Shown piece after piece: positions 1 through 11,582 of a DNA stretch of 64,000 bases. This DNA comes from Lotus japonicus (lineage: Eukaryota > Streptophyta > Magnoliopsida > Fabales > Fabaceae). The stretch is from the NCBI RefSeq assembly GCF_012489685.1, contig NC_080045.1:66114722-66178721 (forward strand). Reading direction: 5' to 3'. The stretch's first letter is position 1, and each line of letters starts with the position of its first letter. The position numbers and the translations under genes are program-made. The notes beneath the pieces are model-generated. The model did not search any database and had not been told where the DNA came from. It saw only the letters and a program-made list of their open reading frames with translations.

Positions 1-47
1 GCCCACAACAGTTGCATAGCTTGATCAGGTTCCTCCTCACCATTATC
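1..47 (-). CDS. Possible internal exon of a gene extending left of the window
   Basis: Read on the minus strand, a pyrimidine-rich tract ending in TTTTGCAG at 48-55 is followed by an open frame reading DNGEEEPDQAMQLLW to the window edge. This looks like a 3' splice acceptor and the start of an acidic coding exon. Fewer than 16 codons are visible, so the family cannot be named. It could equally be a chance match. Confidence 0.25.
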
Positions 48-1186
48 CTGCAAAACAGAGTAAGCACTATTAGTCGTATAAGGCCCCCTTGGTTTGGGGA
101 CCACTACCACTTATCACATTGGTTTTCTACCAAGCTCACACCACTCACTGACTCACACATATTTAGGACCCACCCCTGCTCTCTCTCACTCAAATTGCGC
201 CTCCATTGAAAATTCCAAGACCACGCCCCATCCACCCAACCACCCACCTGAGTAATAGTTCTCTGTATATTGGAACTCATAAGAGAACTTATGCGACATA
301 CATCATTAAAGATGCTTGAGTAGTTTCCGTGAGTAATTAGCTTTTTCAGGAATTTTGGTACTAATTTGTTGTTTTACATTTTGTTTTTTTTTAATTGTAG
401 ATATAAAAAATGAGTAAAATACATGATTTTTAATTTAAAAAAAAAACTAATTTTATTGATAGGGAACTCATTTAATAATAATTTAAATATATAAATTATT
501 AAATACTAATTAATGTATTTTTTTTAAAGTATTAATGGATTGAATATCCATTCAAAAAGTAATTAATATCAATAATTTTGATTGATTGAATATCTATTTC
601 AAAAATAATAAACTCAAATTTAATTTATATTTAAATATGGAAGTTCATGAATCCTTCCTTCATTAGAGAAAAGTTGACCACATAATTTATCCAAGATTAA
701 TCACACTAATTTAGTATTTAGAGACTAAATTAACTAACTTAAATTTGATTTATATTTAAACATGGAAATTCATGCCACCTCCCTTCTTAAGAGAAAAGTT
801 AACGACATAATTTATTCAAGATTAATTACAGTAATTTAGTACTATTTAGAGACTAAATTATTATATTTATATAAAAGAAGTTGACAACATTGTTATTATC
901 CATTGGACACAGAAAAACATAGTCAAATAAATCTCTTGTTCTCTCTCTGTCACTCTTTCTCTCCCTCTCATTGCACAGTTCTTGCATCTGCAACTGTAAC
1001 AATCTCTCTGGTCGCTACAACCCAAAATACGGTGTCGTTTTCAGTTCGTTTAACCATCACCATTCCCCATTTTCTCCTTCTTCTTCTTCCAAATACCGGT
1101 TTCTTACTCTAATCTCCAACCATAACCAATACGCTAACACCTTCTTCTTCTTCTTCACCTTCGTTTTCTCTGTCTGCAACCAATCA
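48..1186. other. AT-rich intergenic DNA and promoter of the hemerythrin-fusion gene
   Basis: No convincing gene is seen. The stretch is strongly AT-rich from about 350 to 900 and becomes pyrimidine-rich (CT and TTC runs) from about 930 to 1180, as is common for plant 5' untranslated leaders. It contains a tandem duplication, listed separately. Confidence 0.6.
616..860. repeat. Tandem duplication of a ~120-bp AT-rich unit
   Basis: Two diverged copies lie head to tail with an offset of about 125 bp (about 616-732 and 741-860). Both run from an AAATTT-ATTTATATTTAAA start, through GAGAAAAGTT and ACATAATTTAT, to GAGACTAAATTA. No coding potential is visible. Confidence 0.65.
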
Positions 1187-2911
1187 ATGGGAAACTGTTT
1201 CGGCAAGTCGGAGAAATTGACGGCGGAGATTGTACCTCACGGCGGAGCTAGAGTGTATCCGACGGTGAGGCTATACGGTTCGCCGAAGAGCATTCTCGCC
1301 GCTTACATTCGTTTCGCTCTCCTCCACAAGTCCGTTTCGCCGGACTTCGTTCCATCTGACAACCGGGCTGACCCGGTTACGCTCCAGGTTGGATCCGAGG
1401 TTGTTTCGGGTTCCCGCGAAACGCTGCTCCGGTTCATAGACGAGCGGTTTCCGAGCCCGCCGTTGGGTGGTGGTGAGGAGGAGGAGGGGGGAACGGCGCC
1501 GGTGATGGTGACGGTGACTAGGCTGCAGCATAAGAGCATGTTGTGGCATGTGGAGAGGGTGTTGAGGTGGGCGGAGGATCTGGCGGCGCGTGGAGGGAAG
1601 AAGGCTGTTGATCCGTCGGTGGGGACCCCGAAGATGGAGGTGAGGAAATTCGCGAGGAGCTACTCCGAGCTGCTGGAGGTGATGATGGAACATGCTCAGA
1701 TGGAGGAGACTCTCCTCTTCCCTTTGTTTGATTCAGCTGATCGAGGTAACAATAACATAACACTTTCATATAGAATAGATTTTGGCCCGGAAGAGCTTAT
1801 TTGAGTTTATTGAGGCGCTTATTCGAGTTTAAGAGTTTATGTAAATAAATTGTTTCGAACTTATTTTCATAAGAGGTTCATATTAACTTATTAATAAGAG
1901 CTTATACTAATCCAAAATCTATGCTCAGCTTCTTTTAATAAGATTTTCTAACTAGCTTGTGAATAAGTGCTTATGCGATAAACACTTAATTAAGCTTTTT
2001 ACCCAAACTCACCCTTTTTGTTATATTTTTTTTCAATTTTTGTTTATTTGCTATTTTCATGTTTTAATTTGATTATTTATTGATGAATTTGGAACTTGAA
2101 AGTACATACATAATTTTGCTTTATGTTGATTTTTCTTCTTGTTTTGTTGGTGAGAATCTGAGGTAGTAATGGTTGTTACTTGATTTTGTGAGGGAGAAAG
2201 TAAGAGGTTTGTTGTGAGTAACATATGTAAAAGGTTTAACTTGTCTATGAAGCAATGCTCTGAATGAATATATTAATTATGTCTGTAATGAAAAAAAATG
2301 CAGGGCTCTCTAAAGCTGCAAAAGAGGAACATGCTAGGGACCTACCTCTCATGAATGGCATCAAAGAAGTCATCAAATCTGTAGGGGTTTTGAACCCTGG
2401 GAGCCCTGATTACCGTGAGGCTCTGTGTAACCTTTCTGCGCGGCTCAAGTTATTGCAGGTAAGGTCAACTCCTATAATGATTTTAGCTATGTTTGGATAT
2501 TTGTTAGCACTGGTTTGGCAAGCGGTCATTAGCACTCACTTTAAAATTGTGTCTTACACCATTGGCTTAGTGAACATTGATTATTGTTACTAGCATTTTC
2601 ATGATCTCTGATTTTTTTATTTGGGACCCTCATTTAGTTGTTTAATATGTTATTAGCGGCAGTGCAAGCTACATTTCAAGGAGGAGGAAGTGGAATTACT
2701 TCCACTAATGGAGGCATTGGAGCTGAGCAAAGAGGGAGAGGAGAGTGCACTGGAGCAATGTTTTGATGTGATGCAAGGAACACATGGTCGTTTGTTTAAG
2801 TTCCTTCTTGAAGGGCTCCGACCTCGTGATGCTATGAAGTACTTGGACTTGATCAGCAAGTGTAGGGACAGAGAACGAATGGAATCCATGCTTCAAATGA
2901 TAGTTAAGTGA
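1187..2911 (+). CDS. GST-N-like/hemerythrin (HHE) domain fusion protein
   Basis: Three exons: 1187-1745, 2304-2458 and 2657-2911, about 322 residues. The start MGNCFGKSEK fits N-myristoylation (Gly2) plus palmitoylation (Cys4), so peripheral membrane attachment is likely. Residues about 24-95 (YPTVRLYGSPKS...LLRFIDERFP) resemble a thioredoxin/GST N-terminal fold. The rest is an alpha-helical HHE domain with candidate ligands His115, His121, the H-x(3)-E of EHAQMEE (His169), the H-F-K-E of CKLHFKEEE and the His of QGTHGRLF. HHE domains bind a di-iron centre. In plants such proteins are linked to iron or oxygen sensing, but the substrate of this fusion is not evident. An upstream in-frame ATG at 971 reads through low-complexity leader and is rejected. 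Exon 3 has two in-frame acceptors six bases apart (exon start 2657 or 2663). Intron 1 holds a MITE-like repeat. Confidence 0.85.
1780..2012. repeat. MITE-like repeat with AAGCxCTTATx motifs, in intron 1
   Basis: The sequence repeats forms of GAGCTTATTTGAG, AATAAGTGCTTATG and ATAAACACTTA on both strands and ends in TTTTTACCCAAACTCACCC. Similar sequence occurs at about 11838-11958 and 47335-47601, so this is a dispersed non-autonomous element family. The ends are eroded and no target duplication could be fixed. Confidence 0.45.
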
Positions 2912-4670
2912 CTACAGATCTTGTTAATGGCTTCAATTATTAAGCACACATGGATGAGCTGTGAAGCCTGCTTAGTCAATAGATGTAAAATTGAGTTTTT
3001 CTTCTTTTTGATCAAGTCCATCTTCTCAAGGAAGCACCCAGCACATGGGTAGAAAGACAATCTCATAGTGTACTCTGCTTTTGTGGTATGGGACATTGTT
3101 CTCGAACCTGTCAGCCTGGCCTTTTGATTAAGGGAACAGAAAGCAGGAATAGCATTTGGAAAAGCAGGGAGCTTTCCTTTTTCCTTTTCCTCATGATAGT
3201 TTGGATAAGGTGGTCATGAATATATTCTCAAGTAATGTACATATGCAAGTGAGTGCTCCCAAAAAATTTCAATAGTGCTTGGAGTATACTAGTTTGCTGG
3301 TTTTGATTGGTAATACCATAATCTGTTGAAATTTGTTTAACCAAGTCCTTGTTTGTGTTTGTCCTTGTCCACTAGCTGATAGGTTGCAACCCAGCTTCCT
3401 TCCTACCTAAGTATTTGTTTGGATCTATTGTTCAAATTCCATAAGTGAATAAGTAATAGGAATTGAAACTAAAAACTTTTTTTTTAACTAATACATGTAT
3501 CCTCCACAATCATGTTCCAATCCTGTTCATGGTTGATATTTTTTTGGGTCTAATAAGGGTAGATATAAGAGGTAACTCTATTCAAGCAAATAATGAAATA
3601 TGTATATGGATATATGATATATCTATTATATCACATGAATCAATCATTCCGATTGTATAAAAATGATAATTTAAGTCAATAATAAAAGGAAAAACATGTT
3701 AAGTTTTTAAATGAAGATTCATTCTTGTAATAATAGCGCAAAATTTGATTAGCATAGCATCAAAATGCTTCACGTCTCTCTCAAGTAGTCATATGTAACT
3801 TGAGAGGATTCTTTCCCTCATGATCATTCACATGGGCCATTGACAATACGGCACGGTACTACCACCTTCTATTATCTCTATACACCACCTCACTTTTCTC
3901 CACCTTCATAATTTTCCTTTTGGTGTTGCCAGGTTGATTTGTATCTGCTATCTTAATTAACCACCGCACTGCCAATATTAACAATCCATCATGGTTACCT
4001 TGTTATATTACTTGCATTTCACTCATCTTTATTACAATCACACTATCACCGAACAAGCTTCACTATCACTAGAGCACCACTCTAACCACTTACCATCCCT
4101 TTCAATACTACCAAACTCTCACCTTTTATTTGTGAAACTCTTTATAAATTTGATTGTTTCCTTTGCCCTAATGATGAACTTATCATTAAGGAATGTTTTG
4201 CATTGCTTTTACTATTTTATTTAACTCTTGAAAAAATAAATCAAACACAATAAGTGTGTTAAAGTGTGTCTTTAAAAGAGTACGTTAGTAACACTCTTGG
4301 TTTTATAATATTTGTGTATTATGTTGTAACTTTTCTTTATTAAATAAAAGTTTGGACGAATTCGGCTCCGATTACCACCATGAATAAGCGCATGCCTCCA
4401 ATATTACATATTGTTTACAAAGTACTTAACACAACTCTAATATCAGCAGCGAGAATCAACACACACAATCTTGTAAGAGAAAGTGTTCTGTCTATATCAG
4501 CTGAGTCAATATGTATTAATCGTGTCATGTTGTAATTAGACAACAATTAAAAACTCATTTAAAAGGTTAGAGTCTAAATCCCACGGGAGCCGAAACTCAA
4601 GTTAGTAATGTGAAGTTTAATTTTGAGAAAGAAAGTTGCCCTAATTGCATCACGCTCGCTCTAACCAAGC
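2912..4670. other. Intergenic region, 3'UTR then AT-rich spacer
   Basis: The first few hundred bases are probably the 3' UTR of the hemerythrin-fusion gene. The remainder holds short open stretches without codon structure, a palindromic ATATATCATAT-type patch near 3600-3640 and AT-rich DNA. No gene is supported. Confidence 0.5.
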
Positions 4671-4679
4671 AGGTTTAAT

Positions 4680-4687
4680 GGCGGGAA
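4680..4687 (+). promoter_or_regulatory. E2F-like site GGCGGGAA upstream of RNase H2A
   Basis: GGCGGGAA, followed by TTT, lies about 125 bp before the start codon. It fits the E2F/DP core (reverse complement TTCCCGCC). E2F sites commonly drive S-phase expression, which suits a replication and repair gene. Function is inferred from sequence only. Confidence 0.5.
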
Positions 4688-4729
4688 TTTGAAAAGCTCT
4701 TCTCAATTGAGAAGAAGAAACCGCGCTTC

Positions 4730-4762
4730 CTTCTTCTTCTTCTTCTTCTTCTTCTTCTTCTT
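4730..4762 (+). repeat. TTC trinucleotide microsatellite in 5' leader
   Basis: About ten uninterrupted TTC units lie 50 bp before the start codon of the RNase H2A gene. Pyrimidine repeats are frequent in plant 5' leaders. Confidence 0.9.
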
Positions 4763-4811
4763 TCCCTCTTCCATTGAGCACTGAGTAGTAGTAGCTGAAC
4801 ACAATCGGAGA

Positions 4812-7536
4812 ATGGGATCTGAAGCTCTTGTTCCGAAATGGGCATCGAAGCCTTGCATCATGGGAATCGACGAAGCTGGAAGAGGCCCTGTTCTAGGTTT
4901 TCACTTCACCACCACTCTTCCTTCTTCTTCCGCATTCTCAATGCCACTTTTCACATGGTTCTTCGTTTCTTTGTTTCAGGTCCCATGGTCTATGGTTGCT
5001 TGTACTGTGCTCGCTCCTACCAGAACACCCTTTCCACTTTGAGTTTTGCAGGTACAACACCCATTAATCTACATTCATTCTCAAATTGTGAATCTGGAAG
5101 CTCCAAATTACCTTCTCTCATATGAATTTTACTTGGAGAATGGTGTTTGAATTGAACAGTTGCTTGAAAGTTGAAACAATGCATAGATTAATTAGGGTTC
5201 ATCCATAGAATCACACACACTCACACACACATTTTAGAAGGTGCAGATTGTTTGTGGGGTTTTTAAACTTACGGTGTCGAATTTGCGACTTTGTTGGTGT
5301 AGATTCTAAGACATTGAAAGAAGAGAAGAGGGAAGAATTATTTGAATCTTTAAAAGCCAATGATTCTATTGGATGGGCTGTTGATGTCATTGACCCCAAG
5401 GAGCTCTCTGCTAAGATGCTCAAGAAGTAAATCAACAAAGCTTAGTGTTTTCTTTTCAGTTTTTCTTTCTATGTTGGGTTTTTTTCTATTTGCTAAGGGA
5501 TTTCCTTGTTATAATTTTGACAGGAATAAGATAAACTTGAATGAGATATCACATGACTCTGCCATGGGCCTCGTCGATAGGGTGCTAAAAATGGGGGTGC
5601 TTCTAACTGAGGTAACACTGTCAAATTTATGTTTAATATTAACTTTAAGCTAATTTATCTATAGCTCAATGGGCATACAGTGCTTAATTTCTTCCCTTGG
5701 GAGCATTTAGTGAAATTAAGTACTGAAAGAGAGTGTTTAAGCCTTGTGGTTATTATTTAGTACTTAGTGTTGGAAGCGATATTTAGCAGATAATAATACC
5801 ATTACAAAGGTGGGAAATATTTGATCTGTGCTTTTCAGGTTTATATAGACACAGTTGGAGATCCAGGGAAATATGAAGTGAAGCTGTCCAAAAATTTCCC
5901 ATCTATCAAATTCGTGGTTGCAAAGAAGGCTGATAGTCTTTATCCTGTTGTCAGTGGTGCAAGCATAGTTGCAAAGGTATTCTGTCTCTCTCTGATGGAA
6001 TAAGTGCATGTTTAGAAATCTTTTTCTTAATTCTAAAATCAAAATCGATTCCAGGGAGAAATTTCTGTGAGTAGCCTATGGTTGAATTGATTTTGAGGAA
6101 AAATTAGCTGATTCAAACATGCTATAACAACAACATTTAACCCAACCTTTCAGGTCACGAGAGACCAAGCTATAAGACAATGGGTGCTTGAAGAGACTGC
6201 TGAAAACATGCACAGGAATTTTGGCTCTGGATATCCTGGAGGTGACAAGGCCACAAGTCCATCTCATGTGATGTCTATCATTCTGATTAACATTGTACTT
6301 ACGACCAATCTGGTTTTTTGTTTTTATTTGTGTAGATCCCACGACCAAGTCTTGGCTAGAACATCACAAAAATTCTGTCTTTGGATTTCCAACATTGGTC
6401 CGGTTTAGTTGGGGGACCTGCACCACTTATTTTAAAGATGGTGCTGAAGTCTTATGGTATGTCTGTTTTCTTAAGCTTCATGGAAATCTGTGACTATGCA
6501 GCACTCGCTTCCTAAGTTTATTCCATTTTATGTGCTTACATATTCTTCTCGTCTTTGCTTTTCTGCACTTTCCATTTGCCTACTCGAACAACGCCTGGTT
6601 AACTACAATGGATAATTCTGTAATAATGCTGACGCACTGGCAGGTTCTATTCATAATCACCACACACAGCCTTAGTCTGATGTTAAGTTCAACTTAACAC
6701 TAAAATTAGTTTCGACTTTCGACTATCATTTTCTTTTATTTTTCTTCTTAACTTCCGTAGAAGCCTATTTTTGTGTTTTGAGGTTCATTTCATTCCAGAA
6801 TAACTATCTCAAATCTTAAGCTAACCTCACATCTGTAATTTTTGGAATTTTCTCTTAGGTGGTCTTGGCACCACTACACACATCATTATGAAATTCAAAA
6901 TTACTTGTGAGGTCTGCTAATTGTTTTCAGATTGATAAGTAGAATCTTTTTCTTTATTTTTGTAGTGTATTTTATTGTAACCATCCCTGATGTTAAAACA
7001 CCATTTTCTCCTGCATTAACGGTGCAAGAGGTCAGTTATACCTTGTGCTGTAAGTTGATTATGAAGAAAATGGGCAGGAAGAATCTAATTCGTGACCACT
7101 TGGTAAACCATGTCAAAAACCAAACGCCCCCTTCCCAGACCTGTTCTCTTTTTGCTGTAAACGGATTAAACTTTTTAAAAAAGCCGGTTTCTTTGCATCA
7201 TATCTTTGATTAAGGATGAATTCAAATAATTTGCATGGCCATCCATCCTTCATATGGGGCAGATCCCGGTTTTTGTATTTCATTTTTCTCTAATTTTATG
7301 TCCCAAGCTTTATACGAGAGATGTTTCTGTTTATCTCCATAACATTCATAATTCTTTACAGGGAGGCTGACAAAGATGAAGATGAAGGCGGCAATAATAA
7401 TAGCCGCAAGCGACAACTGAAATTAAGCAATGTGGGTTTCACCACATCCAAGAGAAGTGAAGAAATAGAATCAAGTGGTAAAGGACGCTCTAGGTTTTTT
7501 CAGGCTCGGAAACTTGAGCACCTAAGTCATTTCTGA
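4812..7536 (+). CDS. RNASEH2A: Ribonuclease H2 subunit A (catalytic)
   Basis: Eight exons: 4812-4896, 4980-5051, 5303-5426, 5524-5611, 5839-5976, 6154-6241, 6336-6456 and 7362-7536. The spliced length is 891 nt, 296 residues, normal for the family. The type 2 RNase H catalytic set is present: Asp20-Glu21 in GIDEAGRGP, Asp127 in YIDTVGDP and Asp155 in [18 protein letters not shown]. The typical [15 protein letters not shown] and [13 protein letters not shown] blocks follow in order. The enzyme cuts the RNA strand of RNA/DNA hybrids and removes single ribonucleotides from DNA, acting in the nucleus with subunits B and C. The C-terminal tail (residues about 240-296) is acidic, then basic, and poorly conserved. 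Every junction is GT-AG and keeps frame. An E2F-like site lies upstream. Confidence 0.95.
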
Positions 7537-8158
7537 CAACGCTGATGCTTACTTTATTCATCTCTCTTTGTCTTGCACAACTTTAGTAATTTCTAGCTCT
7601 GTGAAATTTTGAAATGTTTCATTTTCAGAGAACATCATGTATTTATACCTTTCTGGGGTCTAACCAGATTTGTACTAGTGATGTGCCAGTTTAAGGATGT
7701 TACTCTCAAACCCTGTCAAACTAGAATTGTACTAATAATGTGCCAATTTAATTAGTATAGTTGATATTTGTAAGTTAAACATGTATTTCTATGTGTACGA
7801 TTAAGGAGATTGATAAAATATTGTGAAAATGCCAAGTTGCAGAACTTTGTTTGATGTTAAATTCATTTATCGTGTTATTACCAATTGAATTTGAAATTTT
7901 CAAACTTGCAATTGAAGTCTCAGTAAACTCGATTGGCTTTTTACGCGTTTAGTTAATTTGATATTTTAAGTGTCAACATTCCTTGCAAACTGAATAAAAC
8001 ATCTTATTCATCATCATCACTAACTGATTACATTCTGCATGGTGTCACAAATTCAAATTGAACAAAATAGTACATCATTAGGTCCTTAGAAAACACTATC
8101 GTTGAAAAGAACCTGTAACAGTTGTTGCATAATATACAATAAACTGTTATTGTGCTTT
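7537..8158. other. Intergenic, convergent 3' ends
   Basis: This stretch lies between the plus-strand RNase H2A stop and a minus-strand terminal exon. It is AT-rich 3' UTR-like sequence with no coding structure seen. Confidence 0.5.
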
Positions 8159-8404
8159 CTATATTAGCAGAAAAACAGTATGAGAAAATAGACAAAAAGT
8201 CATCATAAACATAGTAGAAATTTTGATTTTGTTAAGATTGCAGGCAGCACCGCGATGACTCTGATGTTGTTTTGCAGCCCCCGCTGCATATATAGGCATA
8301 ACTGCTCCTCCCCCTCCATGTGACTGGCCACCATGACTGCCTCCATGAGCACCGCCTCCTTCTAACTTGCGTCCATATATTCCCTCATCTTCTAACTGCC
8401 TCCT
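8159..8404 (-). CDS. Last exon of a small Gly/His-rich secreted-type protein
   Basis: The minus-strand exon begins after a TTTGTGCAG acceptor and reads RRQLEDEGIYGRKLEGGG, then a Gly/His-rich block (AHGGSHGGQSHGGGG), then MPIYAAGAA, and ends in a hydrophobic stretch before the stop (81 codons). I recall small plant proteins with a signal peptide, an RQLED-x-GIYGRKLE region, a Gly/His-rich middle and a hydrophobic C-terminus. The function is unknown. The first exon, with the expected signal peptide, was not found. A longer reading from a Met at 8461 is possible but lacks a signal peptide. The exon may be real or part of a decayed gene. Confidence 0.45.
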   Translation of the reverse strand, partial: RRQLEDEGIYGRKLEGGGAHGGSHGGQSHGGGGAVMPIYAAGAAKQHQSHRGAACNLNKIKISTMFMMTFCLFSHTVFLLI

Positions 8405-8461
8405 CTGCACAAATTCTGTTTCAACAGAAGTCTTACTAAAAAGGTGTATACTCATGAACAT

Positions 8462-11400
8462 CTATTTCTTCAATATGTTGAAGAAAGAAGCTAACAACAT
8501 TGATTCTGTAAATAAAAAGATTTGTGTTTCTTCTCCAATGAAAAATGCAGGAGCATATGGTGTGGTTAGTTAGCACAAACACTACAAACTTACACTTGTT
8601 AAATATCTTCATCTTATGTTACAGTATCAACTGCAAAGTGGACCATTTCACACTGGAATCTCACCTTTCTTAAATTGAACAATGACTGCTGTAAGCAAAT
8701 AGTATTATTAGATCCTTTCACCTTGCAATGTTAACTTATTTAAGTGTTATTATACCGTAAGATCTGAACTTGCTGTACAAAAGCACGTAAATTACTGAAG
8801 ATGAGTAGATACTTAAGTGTGTATTTAGATTCCGGTTGAGTGTAACGTAAACAGACATTTAATTCAATCCATAAATAGAGTTATATTCACTTTTTGTCTC
8901 GAAGTAAAGACTAATATTCGTTTGCACCAGTGCTAACTGATATCCAAAGTTTGAAAAAATAAAAGCTAGTGGTGAGACATATTTTGAAAGCGTACTCTTT
9001 CTTCTAAGTTCTAACACATGTACAGTAAAGTTTATGTCTTGTCATGCAAAGGAATCTCAGCCAAATAGCATCTGAAATTTTTACTGGTGGGAGTCAAGGA
9101 ACTTAGAAAAGGTATCAATGCAAAAATTCATGCTTTGCACCCTCCATTAAAAATCAAAGGTACTTTGCTGTTCCTATCGATACCTTAATTGGAATTTTAT
9201 CAGGAAAGATCAAGACTAGAGAATCACAACAGTATCATGAAGAGAAGATGAGAAGATACTTATGGATCAGGAAAAAGGGCCTGTAAAGAAACTCTTGATA
9301 AAGAATAACAAAAAATGCTTCTATGCTGGGAAAAAAACAGGTTAATCATCCTTCTTCAAAAGGGAGTTTTGAAAAATCAAATTGCTTTATGATAAACTTC
9401 CCTAAGTTACAAGAACTTAGTAGTGTTTCTGAACAATCAGCATGTACATGTAAAGACTATATATGGAAGGGAGTGGCAACATAACATATGAGTCAGAGTT
9501 CAGGGCATCTTTAATTATTTTTATTTTACATAGAAGAAAAGAGAGCATAGGACTGTACCAGATGGCAAGGTCTTCTGATTAGGATGTGAAGATGCAGGTT
9601 CACTGAAATAGACAAAGATCATAAGAAAAGAAAATGCTAATACTCTGAAACCCATTTGCCTGTTCAGCTAGCAACCGATGCAGATGATGGATGACCTGAA
9701 CCTCACTGATTCGACTATTATACGATTCTTCTACCTGCAGCTTTTCACTGAATTGGATGTTCTTGCAGGTTAGAATGACTTAAGCAGAACATTTGAGAAA
9801 GGAAAGTTTGGCCTTATCTTTATCAAAAAGTTCCCTTATTTGTGAATGAAAAGTAGAGTGAGTGGTCCAAATATAAAAGGTTAAGTGCGGTGTTTTAATT
9901 TTATTATGTGTCACATGATTTTGTAATTATTATTGCTTATAGTGAATGATAGAACAACATCTGGCAGCTATATGATACCTCATTTATTTAGTATTTATGA
10001 TCCCCCAAACTATTTCCACATGTCCTGCGTGTTGAACTGAGCTGTTCTTGGCATTGGTCAGTTTCAGTGTCTGTATATCAATTCTTGATGTGTTTGTTTG
10101 TTTGAATTATAATAACAGATCTTGTTGCTGACTCAAGATATGATTGTGGTGTCGCATTCACTTGATACGATTTGAGTACAGCCATAAAAATGAAAATTGT
10201 TGATGTGAAAAGATCAAAGTACTCTTCCAAAGTACTAATAACGTATTGGTGTATAGTTTTACTAATACGTACTCCGTCAACATCATTAAGTGGTTAAGTT
10301 TACCCAAGTTTACTTAATTGTTCATAAATTTGAGTTAGAAACGTGAGATACAAGGCTTGAACATGAAGTTCACTTCGATGAGATTATATTGTTTGAGCCT
10401 TCATGTGTTGAGTGTTATAGTAGCAGCAGAAAATGATAGATCAAATACCTGCCATGATTAACAAGCTCATTAGAGTGTTTGGTAATGTAATTAAGTAGTG
10501 CAAAAAAATTAATGTTAAAATTTTAGCGTTATCTAATTGGTAAATCGGGAAATTTCACAGGGAGAGCACAAATCTAACAAAGAATCAAAGATTACATTAC
10601 ATAAAATAATGCATGGCCCAACAAAGATTCCATCATTATGATTTCATCATGTGCTGGTTAATGTGGAGATATTTCTTGGGATCAAGGCATGTGAAGGAGA
10701 TGTGAATTGTGAAGTGGAAAATGCAGATGGTGACATATCACAGATCTAGTACTAGCCACTGAAGCTTACTCTTGTCCTGGTCCTTTCTTCACCTAAGTAC
10801 ATAAGATTTTCTTTTTCTTTGTATTTCAAGGAAATCCTTTTCTAAAACAAACAACTTATACGAAGGCAATGAACAAGTTGTGGTCTTGAGTTTGCATACA
10901 ACTGCTAGTGAAACAAAAGGATTAGGGTTAATTTTGTTGATTGAAGCTCAAACTATCACCAAATCTTAATGATATAAAGGACTACGTTTGAATTTGTTAA
11001 GTGATATAGAGAAAAGTGGAATGGAAATTGAATAGAAATATACAAGTTCAATTATTGGAATTATTTAAAATAAGACAGAATACAATAAAACATTGCCACA
11101 TTGGTGGGATACAGTTCTATTTATTCCACTCAATATCTTTCTTTTCCTCCTTTTCACTCTGGCAGGATTGGGATAGTATCATTATTTTTTCCATTTAATA
11201 ATGAGTGTTCAACACCCTCCATAAAATATCTACACAATGAAATGATAACTTTTACTTTAACTTATTGTGCTTCATTTCATTGTATTGTAACTTTTTTACA
11301 ATTGCAGTTTATTTAAAATGAAATAGAATGGAATAAACTGATAATAAGACAGGCACATAAAAAAACCAAACTAGACATAAACATAAACATAGAGAGTTAA

Positions 11401-11582
11401 GTTAATAGGATTTCAAAAACATAAACGGTTGATGCAGAGCACATGCCTGTTCAATCTCAGGGAATAAACATGTACATTATATATAGCTCCTACTATTACA
11501 TTGTCAATACTAAGCAGTAAACAAGTGCTTTGAATTTTGAAATGAAAGCTGCAACTTCACACCATCCAGTTGCTGAATGTCC
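8462..11582. other. Long gene-poor region
   Basis: About 3.1 kb with no complete gene. Two short coding-like minus-strand segments near 9559-9761 are listed separately. A diverged 5' exon of the Gly/His-rich protein could also lie here, but none was recognised. Confidence 0.5.
9559..9761 (-). CDS. Two possible coding exons of an unrecognised minus-strand gene
   Basis: Minus strand 9761-9660 reads NIQFSEKLQVEESYNSRI... and continues to HHLHRLLAEQ without a stop. It has a charged, coiled-coil-like composition. Minus strand 9602-9559, after a CTATTTCAG acceptor and before a GGTACA donor, reads EPASSHPNQKTLPSG. The composition is coding-like, but the donor of the first segment is not canonical and no further exons were recognised. 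It may be a gene relic or a non-coding transcript. Confidence 0.2.

Noticed and set aside
971..1186. N-terminal extension of the hemerythrin-fusion protein from the ATG at 971
   Set aside because: It encodes low-complexity Ser/His/Phe runs from a CT-rich leader, and the ATG at 1187 gives a sound lipidation motif.
1271..1769. Minus-strand open frames opposite exon 1 of the hemerythrin-fusion gene
   Set aside because: They are shadows of a GC-rich coding exon; the plus strand has the family motifs and splice sites.
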